This document shows, piece after piece, positions 32,532 to 42,771 of a stretch of DNA of 44,640 nucleotides. The translations under genes and the position numbers were made by a program. The notes beneath the pieces are model-generated. The model saw only the letters and a list, made by a program, of their open reading frames with translations. It did not search any database and was not told the DNA's origin. The stretch comes from Porogramme epimiltina (lineage: Eukaryota > Basidiomycota > Agaricomycetes > Polyporales > Polyporaceae). The stretch spans positions 1 through 44,640 of the forward strand of contig FTLJ01000367.1 of NCBI GenBank assembly GCA_900155495.1, written 5' to 3'. The stretch's first letter is position 1. Each line of letters opens with the position of its first letter.

Positions 32532-35500
32532 ATGTCCGACACCATCCTTGCTGCGGTAAACGACGATCACCCTCTCGCGCTCGAACTTACCAGTCTCCGT
32601 GCCGCGGTATCGCGCTACCAGGTATACTATCACCTCCTCGGACGTCATCCCCCTCCCCGTACACCGCTCAACTGACGCATAGGCTTGGTAGCACGAAGCG
32701 CATGCCACCTCCCTCAAGCTCCAGAGACACTCGCTCGAGACATCTCAGGCTCTTGAACATGCGCGTGCACTTGAACGCGAGAACGCGCGGTTGAGAGAAG
32801 AAGCTGCGGTACTCCGAGCCAACCCCGATACCAGCCCTTCGGAGTCTTCGTTTCAAATCCCCGAGCTTACTCTAGCACTGCGCCGTCTTTCGGACAAGCT
32901 TACCGTCATTGAAGGTACACTCCTTGATCGCACCAAGGCTGTCGTCGCCGCCCAGAGCGAACTTGCAAATGCACAGTATGAAATAGAAGCCGCACGCGCG
33001 CTCGCTGCGGAGGCCAGTGCTAGAGAAGAGGAGGGTCTCGCGCGGGAACGGGAGCTAGAGCGCAAGGTACGCAAGGCGGAGGAAGAACAGCGGATGGCAG
33101 ACCTCGTCGTTCAAGAGTACGCTAGCCTGGTTCGGAAACTCGAGGGACGTCCCAAGACTCACTCTACCACTTCTTCCGTATCATCTGTCTCCTCTGACGA
33201 CCTACGGCGCTCGGGAACATCCACCGTGACTCTAGTGGATAGCCTTTCTGAGGGAAAGTTTGGCCTACAGAAACTCATGGGCGAATACAACGGACAAAGT
33301 GAACGACTACAAGCAGAAATCGCGAAGCTTCATGGTGACAATGGCATGCTGTATAAGGAACTAGAAGCGGCGCGCCACGGCGCGGAACACGATCGTGATG
33401 AGCTCGCCAAAGTTCTTCATGAACTCGACTTATATCGAGCAGACGACAATACTGCAACGAAGATGGTTTCGCGCTATATGTAAGGGATCTATGAACAATC
33501 CGGAGCCCAACTGACCGGAACCACCAACTTCAGGAAGTTCTCGCAAACTTCGACGGATACTCTCCAGAAGGCCATGGATACGCTCAAACTGCGCCACGCG
33601 ACCACTCTTTCAACATCTAATGCCGAGGTCGCACAGCTGCAAGACGCTCTCGAACGCGAACGCGGGGAGTCTGAGCGCATTCGTGCGGCACTAGATGAGC
33701 TCACCGAAGACATCGCGCGTGAATCCTTTGGGCGCCGGCGGGAAGTTTCGGTACGGCTAGCGTTTCTAAGCCGAGAAGAGAACCTCGCGGAGAGCCTCCG
33801 AAGATGGGTCCGCAAGGCGAAGGAGTCCCTGGAGCGGACCACAGACGGACAAGAAGCAGCTTCTTACCATGCGCATGTCAGGGGCACATTTTCGAAGGCC
33901 GTCGCTGATGCGGAACTCTTATTGGACACGTTGAACGGGCAACCGTCCACGGTGGATGGTGTAGACGTCGGGTCAATGGCTCGCCTCATACTGGCTCAAG
34001 ACATGGTGGCATCATTAACACAGCAGCTACAAGAAGAGACGATCCGCCGATTGACCACGGAGCGGAAATTTGCAAAGTTACCGACCGTGGAGCACTACGA
34101 TGGCGAAGGCAGAGCAGGGGAACCGTCTCGACTGGCGCACCCTGTCCCCCATCGTATCAGCGAGAATACGGATAGTAAACGCCTGTTGGACGTAGCTGGG
34201 CCTTCTCCCGCAGGTGAAGTCTCTCCGTCCCCTTCGGAGGAACCTACTATCGATGAGGCTTCAGCTGTTGTACCTGTCGTGGACGTTATCGATATCCTTC
34301 CGATACAACAATCACCCAGCCCCTCCCCAAAGAGCGTCACCTCGCCAACCCTCCGGGATGTATCACTTGAAGTCGTTGCTCCCGCTCAATCGCCTACCCC
34401 AGATCTCTCCCGTCCAAGCAATTCACTTAGCTTGCAGATGTCACCCCCTTCCTCGGAGGCACAACCTGTCGATCAGAAGTCGACGTCTTCCCAAACCGAA
34501 AGCCTTGCCAAGCCTCCAATCCCTCCGCTCATCAGTGTATCCGGTATAGTTCAGAACGGTCATGAAACGCCAATCGCCTTCCCACTTGTAACGGGGTCTT
34601 CAATATCTGCACATGCGACGGACGATGCCTCGTCATTCACGCATCTTTCGGACCCTTCCCCTGAGCCACCCCAAGACGCGTCGCCTCTTCTACGTCCACA
34701 CGAAGACACCTCTCATTCATCGAGGCCTCATATCCCTCCCCCTCTACCCTTAGAGGCTACTGGATTAGCGCTTTCATCGCTTTCTCCGAATTCCCCTAGC
34801 TCCTCCTTACCCTCTTGCGAAACTAAGGAAACCTCACTCCTCGACGGTCTGGCGAAGGTCAAGCACCGTTACGACCACGTCCAACGAGGGTTCCGCGATT
34901 GCCACATGGCGCTCAAGGAGCTAAAGAAGTCCCTCGCTGATCTCCCTTCACCTCCGACACCATCGTCCCCTGGAATGTCCTCCGTGCTCCGTATAGCCGT
35001 CGAGCGCCTTTGCGACTTCGACGAGGACGCACGCGTCGAGCTTGAGATCCGCATCGCAGACGAAGAGCGCATCGCAAGCGGGTACACCGCGCTACTCTCC
35101 ATCCCCGGCGCGCTGGCGCACTCAACCGACGACACGGACGCGGTGGACGCGCGCGAGGTAGAAAGGGAGGTGCGCGCGTTCGTCGACGGCTCGGACCGCG
35201 CCGTCGCGAAAGCAACGCAGGCGTTCTCGCAGAAACTAGACGACCTCGAGCACGACATCGCGTCGATCAAGCGTGCCCTCCACGAGCTCGCCGCCGCCAT
35301 GCCAGCCGCGGATGATCCAAGCGCACTCTCCCCTTCGCCCTCGGCTACCATCCGCACGGCGTCCCCAAGCTGGTCCGCGTGGACGCCAAACTTCCTGAGC
35401 CCAGCGCGCGCCGCGAGCCCCGCGCCGCTGACGTTCGGCTCCGTGATGACCTCGCCACGCCTTCGGCACTCAGCATCTTTCTCACACCCCCACCCTCACT

Positions 35501-35871
35501 CTCGCGCGGGATCCGACGCAGGCGCGGACGACCCGCTGGCCAGCCTCGGTCTGCGCATCGTCGTCCCGGCGCGGAGCCCAGCAAGCGCGAGCCCGCGGCA
35601 AGGTCCTGCCGGCGGCCCGGTGGGGGTGCGGCAGCGCACGACGTCGGGCATGTTCATGCTTGGGCTGGGCATGAGGAGCTCAACGTCGTTTGGGGCAGGG
35701 CCGGGGCCCGGCGCCAGCGGGAAGGGGTTACAGAAGATGCCGTCGAGAAGCTCGCTGGCAAGCGCCAGTGTGAGCTCCACGAGGCTGGCGAGCACGCTTA
35801 GCGCACCGCCCGTGGAAGCTGGTGTGGTGGAGGATGGTGTGGAGGGAGGCAACGATTCAGACGTGGAGTAA
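32532..35871 (+). CDS. large coiled-coil protein of unknown function
   Basis: Three exons (32532-32621, 32692-33479, 33534-35871; introns 70 and 54 nt) give 1071 residues. I do not recognise a named family. Residues about 30-260 are heptad-like and rich in Glu, Arg, Leu and Ala (for example SQALEHARALERENARLREE), and residues 295-400 continue as coiled coil (NAEVAQLQDALERERGESER). The middle (about 480-710) is Ser/Pro-rich and probably disordered. A second helical block follows at roughly 730-880, starting LLDGLAKVKHRYDHVQRGF. The tail is Ser/Gly/Pro-rich with a Met/Leu/Gly segment (GMFMLGLGMRSS) and ends acidic. This layout fits a cytoskeletal, polarity or autophagy scaffold, but that is only inference from architecture. 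The second intron was placed because GTAAGG/CAG restores the RYMKFSQ junction. Confidence 0.85.
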
Positions 35872-36162
35872 GGAGATGCCTTGCGGCGGTAGAATGTGGA
35901 CGGTACCACTTAGTGTAGAACTTAATCTAAATCGCCTCTTCCTATCCATTACGCATGTTGCGCCGGATATGAAAGGTTAAACTCTCATTTGTACGACAAC
36001 ATGGAACCGAGGTGAGTCGATCCAAGCGTTCCATTTCTAGTGACATGGGTCTCCCAACCCAACCCTACCAACGTCATCTATACATTTGGAGAGATGTATG
36101 CGAGTCATGCAAGACGTTGAACGACAAGTCCCAACAAGAGTCCCTCCAGTGCGGATGCAGAC

Positions 36163-36660
36163 ATGTCGTTTGATCCATGTTGGACAAGCGATACCGACTG
36201 GGCGGCTGACGCTCGCGCTCCAGAGTCGGATGAGCTCCTTGTTGACCACGATCCCCACTCCGCATTTCCACCGCTACCCCACTGTTTGCCAATTTACGTT
36301 CACGCTCTTATTCCAGCAAGGCTGCTACGCGCACACCCGACGCAGCAGACAGCTTCTTCGCAACAATCTTCGAATTGCCAAGGGAGATCTCGCCACTCTC
36401 CAACCTCTCCGCAACCATGCTCGCGGCCTGGTCATAACTGACTCACCTCTTTGTCTTTTCGGCAGACAGCTCGTGTGGCGAACAACGCACGTAGCTCAGC
36501 ATTGGCTATTCGTGGTGTACGCGTCGCGGCAAGCAGATCCGCGTATATGCGGACCTGAAGATAGACTTTCCCGCCGACTCTCGCTGAACGCGAGCTCAGC
36601 ACGAGTCGGTCGAGCAATTTGGGCCGCTGCAAGGGTTTTTGGCCTCTGAATTCGAGGTGC
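36163..36660 (+). pseudogene. possible decayed or unusual small gene
   Basis: Several stretches look coding by codon use but cannot be joined into one frame with ordinary introns: an acidic start from 36163, a segment ending in SATMLAAW near 36432, and two later segments in different frames, one interrupted by a TGA. Candidate introns between them have good branch and acceptor sequences but are 33-35 nt. Either this is a degraded gene or a real gene with very short introns. I do not recognise its family. Confidence 0.25.
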
Positions 36661-37499
36661 GTGGCCCTTTTAGGAGTTGCTAGCCTCCAGTATCCTCTTG
36701 GACAATGAGGAGACGTTATTCTGGGAGGCTACCCTCCGGATGACAGTCACGTCACATCATCCATCTTGGCATTGTGTTGCAAATAGTGGTGGAGCTGCAG
36801 CCTACTGTCAAAAACTGGATGCGACCGTTTTGCGACTTGGCGAAAAGTGTGCTACGACACATCGTCTTTCCCGTCTGCTGCCACTGGTGAGGGGTCGCAC
36901 TGTGTCCGGTCGGTATTTATATATGCGGGTCCTCACTTCGGGTGTCCTGCATCGCTGAACAGTTGTCTCGATGGATGGCCTGGTGTCGCCCTCAGATTAT
37001 TCTAGAAACCCATTGTTCATTACGATACTTTCTGGTGGCACATCTCGAAGCTCTCACGCGCTCTTGAGGAGCGTCATTGTGCTCCATAGGGGTTGTACCA
37101 ATGCAACGCTCGCGCCAGATTTTTGGCCAGGTTTCTACGCGATTCGGGAGGATCTCGCTTGGATCCCGGCGCAGGCGACGCATTGTTGCACTTCGCGGGA
37201 GACGGATGCATGAATTACGTCTTCCTTGCACGTACGTCGTTGTGATGCGCCGGGTGTCGTTGTGATCGCACGGAGCAGAGCAGGGGATAAAGTTGGACAT
37301 TGTCGCGCGTGGATTGGGGACAGATCGTACCCTTCCCGGGGCCCGTTCGAATCACTGCCCTGGCCTAGGGCGTACGCTTTGGGCTCGGTGGATACGCCGA
37401 GGCCAAAAAGGGCACGCGGACGTGGCGCATCCGAGACGTAACTCCTAGTCATTTCGCCTCGTTTTGTATGATTGCCTAAACTAGCCGAGCCGTGTCGGC

Positions 37500-37726
37500 A
37501 ATATAAAGCGGGCGCCCACCCGCCACGCTTTTCCTCACTCTCCTCTTGCCCACCAACATCCAGGAGATCGTTTGCGCGGGCAATTGAGAATCACCACTCA
37601 TTTTTGCCTGCTCGCGAGCGCCTTCCCCCAATATCTTTATCCACTCAAGCATATCAAGTCCGCGTGCCCTCAACGTCGTCATTCCCTCAAGTCGCCCCCC
37701 TCCAGCGTGTTCCTCCACCACCCAAG
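37500..37726 (+). promoter_or_regulatory. TATA box and 5' leader of small unknown gene
   Basis: TATAAA at 37502-37507 is followed by a C/T-rich leader that ends in CCACCCAAGATG. The distance from the TATA box to the ATG at 37727 is about 220 bp, implying a leader of nearly 200 nt. This is the clearest TATA-type promoter in the window. Confidence 0.5.
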
Positions 37727-38389
37727 ATGCAAACGTCTGCCTCAAAGCCCAAGAAGATCCATCACTCTCGCAGCCCGTCTCTATCGTTCCACACCTTCGA
37801 CTTTCCTTCAGATAGACAGTTCCCTCTTTATGCCCACTGCAATCCCCAGACCTCCCAAAAGCCTCTGCGGCGTGTTCGTCACAACATCCCCGCGCTGTCG
37901 TCGCGCTGTTCGGATCTTATGGTGGGCTCGTCTTGAACTGCTCTCTGTGCTCCCCGTGCTAACGTAGGGCCAGCAAACCGTTGACTACCGGTATCCTGAC
38001 AAGTACTCTCGGCGGTCTAGCTTCGCATTGGTGAGTGTGTCGGGGTTGCCTTTGAACCGCCTACTGACGTCCCCCGCTTCCTACTTCCTCCCATTCTGCC
38101 GTTGTCAGTCCGACATCTTCGAGCTCGACGAAGACGACGATGTAGAGGTCGACGTGTCCCCCATCCTCCCATCCGCACCAAATTCCGCCAGCTCTTTCTC
38201 TACCACCGACACGGCCAAGTCTCGCATGAAAGCGGTTTTCATCGTGAGTTGGAGCTTGTCTATTGTGCGTTGAATGTAGAACTCATTGGCGCATCGAAGG
38301 ATATCGTGCACGCGGTCAAGACGAAGTGGGGCGGCCCTCGCTCGAGCGCGGGGAAGACCTACTCGGTCAAAGTCGACTTACGCATGTAG
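37727..38389 (+). CDS. small unknown protein with acidic centre
   Basis: Four exons (37727-37921, 37968-38030, 38109-38243, 38300-38389) give 160 residues. Introns are 46, 78 and 56 nt. The last acceptor is placed at 38299 rather than at an earlier TAG because only this keeps the frame and gives a normal intron length. The protein starts basic and Ser-rich (KPKKIHHSRSPS), has an acidic patch ELDEDDDVEVDV in exon 3, and ends HAVKTKWGGPRSSAGKTYSV and a short basic tail. No signal peptide, membrane segment or known domain is visible. The basic-acidic layout suggests a small nuclear or regulatory protein, which is inference. Exon 1 could differ, since other frames are also open there. Confidence 0.55.
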
Positions 38390-38650
38390 AACATACCCTA
38401 CTGTACCTTTCGTTCCTTCGCACTAGTTACCCCTTAGCCCCACCATACCATAATGTACAGTAGCACGTATGTTCCACTAGAATCAATGCTGTCATAGACT
38501 GCGTTAATCGCCATTTCGCTGCCGCCCGTGCCTCATGCTTGCCAGGTGTTTGCGTGGAAAAAGTCCCAATATGGGCATCGGAGCTTCTAGCGCCGACAAT
38601 TCATCGAGAACGCTGGACGGCGGGCGCGCACGGGCGCCTCCGCTCTCACC

Positions 38651-39121
38651 ATGTCTTTCGTCCAAGCCCTCCGACGACAAACACGCCTCGCGGCCTTCTG
38701 GGCTCCCCGACGATGCCTGGCTAGCCAGAGCGCACCTGCAGCGGCGCAGGCCTCTGCCCCCGCCTCCAGCGCCACGTCACCAAAACCCTCCGGACGTGAG
38801 TTGCCATTCTGCCTCGTGTGCCGTGCCCTGCTCACGCAGCCCCTTCGCCGCTCTTCCTCGCCCCCACGCATCGAAACGCGGACGCCAGCGCGCGGCCTGT
38901 CGTCTGCGCCGGAGAACATGGTCCTCACTGGCATCGCGTACCTCAAGAACCAGCCGGAGGTCGTCGCGCTCCCGGACGACGCGTACCCGCCCTGGCTCTG
39001 GACGCTCCTCGACAAGAAGGAGCTCCCCGACGACGGGCCGGGGGGCAAGGCGGAGAAGGTGCGCCTGCGCAAGGCGAACCGCAAGCGGATACGCGAACAA
39101 AACTTTATGAAGACGCAGTAG
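38651..39121 (+). CDS. mitochondrial large-subunit ribosomal protein mL54
   Basis: Two exons (38651-38795 and 38889-39121) give 125 residues; without splicing the frame stays open and gives 156. The N-terminus (SFVQALRRQTRLAAFW...RRCLASQS) is basic and lacks acids, a typical mitochondrial targeting peptide. The conserved core is MVLTGIAYLKNQPEVVALPDDAYPPWLWTLLD in parts, matching the mL54 (yeast Mrpl37) family, and the C-terminus KANRKRIREQNFMKTQ is basic, as expected for rRNA contact. The intron has a strong GTGAGT donor and is 93 nt, a multiple of three, so both spliced and retained forms are readable; the spliced form is closer to the size of relatives. An AG at 38838 is an alternative acceptor but would make a 43 nt intron. 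Confidence 0.88.
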   Translation: MSFVQALRRQTRLAAFWAPRRCLASQSAPAAAQASAPASSATSPKPSGRELPFCLVCRALLTQPLRRSSSPPRIETRTPARGLSSAPENMVLTGIAYLKNQPEVVALPDDAYPPWLWTLLDKKELPDDGPGGKAEKVRLRKANRKRIREQNFMKTQ

Positions 39122-39519
39122 TGGATGGGGCTATAGGCTGTGGGTGAGGAGTGGATGCCAGCGTTGAGGGGGGGGGGGGATGAGGGGTTGCTGGTGAGTC
39201 GTCATTCCTCTCTGGTGTTAAACCACACGTTGACCGGACATCTGATTCAGCTTTCGTACATGTATTCTCTGCCACTACTTATGGCTAATGGCCCGATGCT
39301 TTCCTCCCGCTTCTGCGCTTGCGTGTTTTTCGTGCACTCACTGTAACCGTCATTATCAAGACAGCGAAATGTGAAGACAAGATGAAGCAATAGATTTATG
39401 ACTGCAGGCCGCGCGAGGCTCTTGTCGGTGCACACATCTACGTCTACGTCTACAACGACGGGAGCGAGCAAGGATATCTCAGGGAGTCGACCATGTCAGG
39501 GCAAAAGCTCCTAGCGCTC
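39122..39519. other. convergent intergenic region, no gene seen
   Basis: A 398 bp gap between the stops of mL54 and the Hel2-type gene. It includes a G run of about ten near 39169-39179 and is otherwise AT-richer, fitting 3' UTR sequence from both sides. Nothing else is recognised. Confidence 0.5.
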
Positions 39520-42117
39520 TCAGGCAGGGAACGACCCGAGGGTGAACAAGGTCTGCTTCTGCTTCCCCTTCCCCTTCTTCTTTCCACCACCCGCTCCCGC
39601 TCCCGCACCCTCCCCATCACCATGCGCAAGCGTGCCCTCACCTGAGCCGCCCTGCCCAATTCCACCCCCATTCCCGTTCCCATTCCCGTTCCCGTTCTTC
39701 CACGCAGGCTGCGCGGGCGCGCTCTCGCCCAGGATGTTCCGCAGGGACTGGTTCCCGCCGACGGCCGCCCTCGGCACCCGCGGTGCACCGCTCGTCGGGA
39801 GCTCCGGGAACGCCGACTTGGACAGCGATGGCGCAGTGGCCGCCTTCGCCCTCGCGCCGGGACCGGGCACGGACACTGGCGCGCGGGGTGCCACCGCGGG
39901 TGCGGACGTCGCAGCCGCCGACGCCGCAGCCCACGGCGTGAGGCGCTGAGGTTGGCGGAATGGCGTAGACGCGCCCGCACCGGAGCCGCTGGGGCCTGCG
40001 GCTGACTGGAGTGGGGGGAAGGCGGAGGCCGCCGGGGCTGCGCCTGGCGGGCGGGGGGCGGACGAGGGACCGGGCTGGGCGGCGGTAGAGGCTGCGGCAC
40101 GGGCGACGCGGTCCCACAGCTGGCGGGAGGACTGCGCGGAGGAGCGCGTCGCAGTCGAGTGCTTCGCGTTGAGGACCCGGCCGCTGGTCACGCCCGCCCA
40201 CTCGGAGCCTATGGCGGTGGGCACGAGCTCGGGGAACTGGTTGCGTTGCTGCGGTAGAGCGTATTGGTGGGCGTGGCGGCGTGAGCAGAGGGCTGGGGAC
40301 GTACCTCGACTTTGAATCCATTCCAGGCCGTCAGGAGCTCCCGCTTCTTGTCGTCTTCGTCAATCAGGTCGACCAACGAGTTCACGATGCTGGCGGCGCC
40401 GTCCAAGTTGCGGTCGAGGATGTTCCACACCGTTGAGATGAGGTCGCGGGCCCCCGACTCCGACGAGCTATAGGACCGGATAGCGGCCCTCACCGCAGGG
40501 ACCGCAGCCGTAGGGTTGGGCGCCAGGCCTGTCAGCCGCGCAACCAACGCCGACAGTCTCGGGTCCGCATCCCCAGTCTCGGGGGACGGCGACGCCCTCC
40601 GACTGGGATGCTGACTCCCCCCACCACCGCCTCCACCGCCGTCGGCGGTGAGGTTGCCGCCGAACGCCTCCCTACGCCGCACACCGGCGGCGTTGGGACG
40701 CGCCCCCGCAGCGGCGGCAGGGGCGGCGATGTGCGGTGGAGGCTCGCGCTCGCGCTCGCGGTCCCCTCTATCGCGCCGGCCGCGACGCGACGCGGGCCCG
40801 CCGACCTCCTCGAACTCGAACTCGGCCTGGACGCGGCGCGCGTCGCGCTTGTCGCGCGCGGTCATCTCCGCGCCGTGCTCCTCGACCATGTGCGCCTTGA
40901 GGTCGAGCGCGGAGCCGAACACGACGAACTTGCGCGCGAGGCACTCCGAGCGGCGGCAGGGGAAGTGCGCGTGCATGAAGTGCTCTTCCTGCGGGGGGTG
41001 GGAGCGGCGTGTCAGACGCAGCTGTGGGCGTGGACGTAACCGCGGGCCACGCGACTCACTAGCGCCTCATAGTTTCTGAAGCTGGGTAGATTGTCTGTCA
41101 GTTGTGCTCAAAGTTGACGGGGGCGGCTAGACGCACTATTGGTCCTTGACCTCGTTGCGCTTGCACACGAAGCATTCCTCGTGCTTCTCGCGCATGTGGG
41201 CGTACAGCTCGTCGTCTCCGAAAAAGCATTCTCTGCAGAACTCGCAGAGCGGATGGATACCACCCTCGATTTGCTGTGGTTTGTGGTGGTCGCGGCGATG
41301 CCCACGGACCATCGATGGCAGGTGGATTGGAAGGACATTCGGGTCATATAGCGCGTGTTCGTGGGCGAACACCTTCTTGAAGCGAATGCATATATCGCTG
41401 GGGGACAAAGTTTGTTTGACATCCTAAAGTGAACCCACTCAGGGAAGACTTACCACATCAGCTTTCCGTGCGTCGCGCGCGTGTGAAGCTTGAGATCGCC
41501 CCATCCGTTCCCAATGAAGCTGCATTCAGCATCGGGGCAATTGAAGCGGAGCAGGATGAGCGTTTCTTCCATCATTTCCTGCGTCTCGAATGAAACCGCA
41601 AGCTTGGCGTCCTTGTACGGTATGTGTTCTGGCGTGTATGAGGCCCATAACGCGTCAGGCGATGTCGTGAAAATCACCGAAGGTTGGGGTTCCTGGCGTT
41701 GGCGGACAGATAACGCAATTAGGGCGCGCTAGTGCGCGACGTGGACAGCGGCGAACGCACCTTGCAGAACGTGCATTCCGTCTTTTTGTAGAGCGCGCGG
41801 AGGCGGAGAGCGCAGACATGGCACGTCCGGTGATTGCACTCGGATACAGACCAGTACTTGACGGGCTCTGCACAGATCCAGCAGACGGCGGCGTCGTCCG
41901 GGGCGGGCTCCTCGGCAGAGGGTTTGGCGATCGCAGGCGGGTCGGAGAGGTCTTGTTGAGGGCCGCCGGTCGCGACAGGGGCCGTGTCTGGCTTGGAGGG
42001 CTGGCCAGATTTGTGGGCTCCCCGGCCCCCACGGCCGCGGCCTCGGTTGCCCCCTCTGGCACGCGTATTTGCGCCCCTGGACGGGGCAGAATGGACGGAC
42101 GATGTCGCGGCAGCCAT
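39520..42117 (-). CDS. Hel2/ZNF598-type RING E3 ubiquitin ligase
   Basis: Six exons on the minus strand (42117-41761, 41692-41454, 41397-41137, 41081-41060, 40988-40305, 40248-39520) give 763 residues. Hel2/ZNF598 senses collided ribosomes and ubiquitinates 40S proteins to start ribosome-associated quality control. The RING finger lies at residues 79-118 with ligands C79, C82, C94, H96, C99, C102, C115 and C118; the C-x5-SxCxHRxCHVCALRLR wording is typical. A run of C2H2-like fingers follows (including CEFCRECFFGDDELYAHMREKH and the FPCRRSECLARKFVVFGS segment), as in the family. A Gly/Arg/Ala-rich N-terminus and a Lys-rich C-terminus (KKKGKGKQKQTLF) may bind rRNA. Exon 4 is a 22 nt microexon coding for FRNYEAL, needed to link DQY to EEHF. 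The start at 42117 is the only ATG in frame before the RING. Confidence 0.93.
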
Positions 42118-42771
42118 AGCGGGAATGTTGGGCAATCAGGAACGCGCGAGGGACGAGATGGAGGGGAGAGAAGTGAGATGGGCAGGCGACGTCTGCCTCG
42201 CCGCGAGACTTGGGTGCCCTGCCGCCGGTACCGCCCACAGTCAGCCTCCCAAACAGACGCCCGTCAGCCCTGACACGGACGTCGGAGACTTCAAAGTTCA
42301 GCGTCGACCTGAACCAGTGTCCGAATCAAAACGGCCGGGATGGGGTGAGAGATCGCCAGTGTCCGTCAATGAAACTGCCCGCAAAACGACCCGGGCCACG
42401 AAGCAAACGCCTGGGGCTCTGCAGCACATCGCACTGGCTGCCGCAGTGGCCCGGAGGCGGGGAGGGCGAGCCGAGGAGGCCCAAAGAGGGGTGGGAGGAA
42501 ATGCTCCGGAGAAGAATGGATTAGACCACGTCAGGACTAGACGCGAAGGGGAGGATGATATCTTTCCACCAAATAGTCGATATCTTGGTCCACGCGAGGG
42601 CGAGAGACCAGAGTCCGAGATCTGGTAACAAGCCTCGCTTCAACTCCTCACCGACCCGCGCATCACCATCGAGATTCATCAGAAAACATCATGACCTCCC
42701 CTCCCCAATACTAATACCGTCCCCGCCCTGCCCCATGCCTGCCCCCTGGTCCGTCCCGCCTCCTCCGCTCC
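42118..42771. promoter_or_regulatory. divergent intergenic region, Hel2-type gene and methyltransferase
   Basis: A 654 bp gap between genes read outward, so two promoters are expected. The 150 bp before the methyltransferase ATG are C-rich (CCCCTCCCC-like), fitting a 5' leader. No TATA box is clear. Open frames crossing the gap (41984-42628 plus) are shadows of the Hel2-type first exon. Confidence 0.4.

Larger units (their letters stand above)
35872..37726. other. long gene-poor region with possible coding remnants
   Basis: About 1.9 kb with no gene I can support. On the plus strand near 36163-36660 there are short protein-like stretches in different frames: MSFDPCWTSDTDWAADA from 36163, FFATIFELPREISPLSNLS near 36357-36412, and RVYADLKIDFPADSR further on. 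They are separated by stops or by intron-like gaps of only 33-35 nt, shorter than any accepted intron here. A TATA-like TATTTATATATG at 36914-36924 precedes a small ORF (36971-37213, 80 codons) of no recognisable content. TATAAA at 37502-37507 belongs to the next gene. Confidence 0.4.

Noticed and set aside
37340..37362. GTTCGAATC tRNA T-loop-like motif
   Set aside because: The flanking bases do not form a T stem, and no acceptor, D or anticodon arm can be drawn on either strand.
38244..38279. 36 nt intron in the small unknown gene using the earlier TAG acceptor
   Set aside because: It is shorter than all accepted introns and changes to a poorer frame; the acceptor at 38299 gives 56 nt and a sensible C-terminus.
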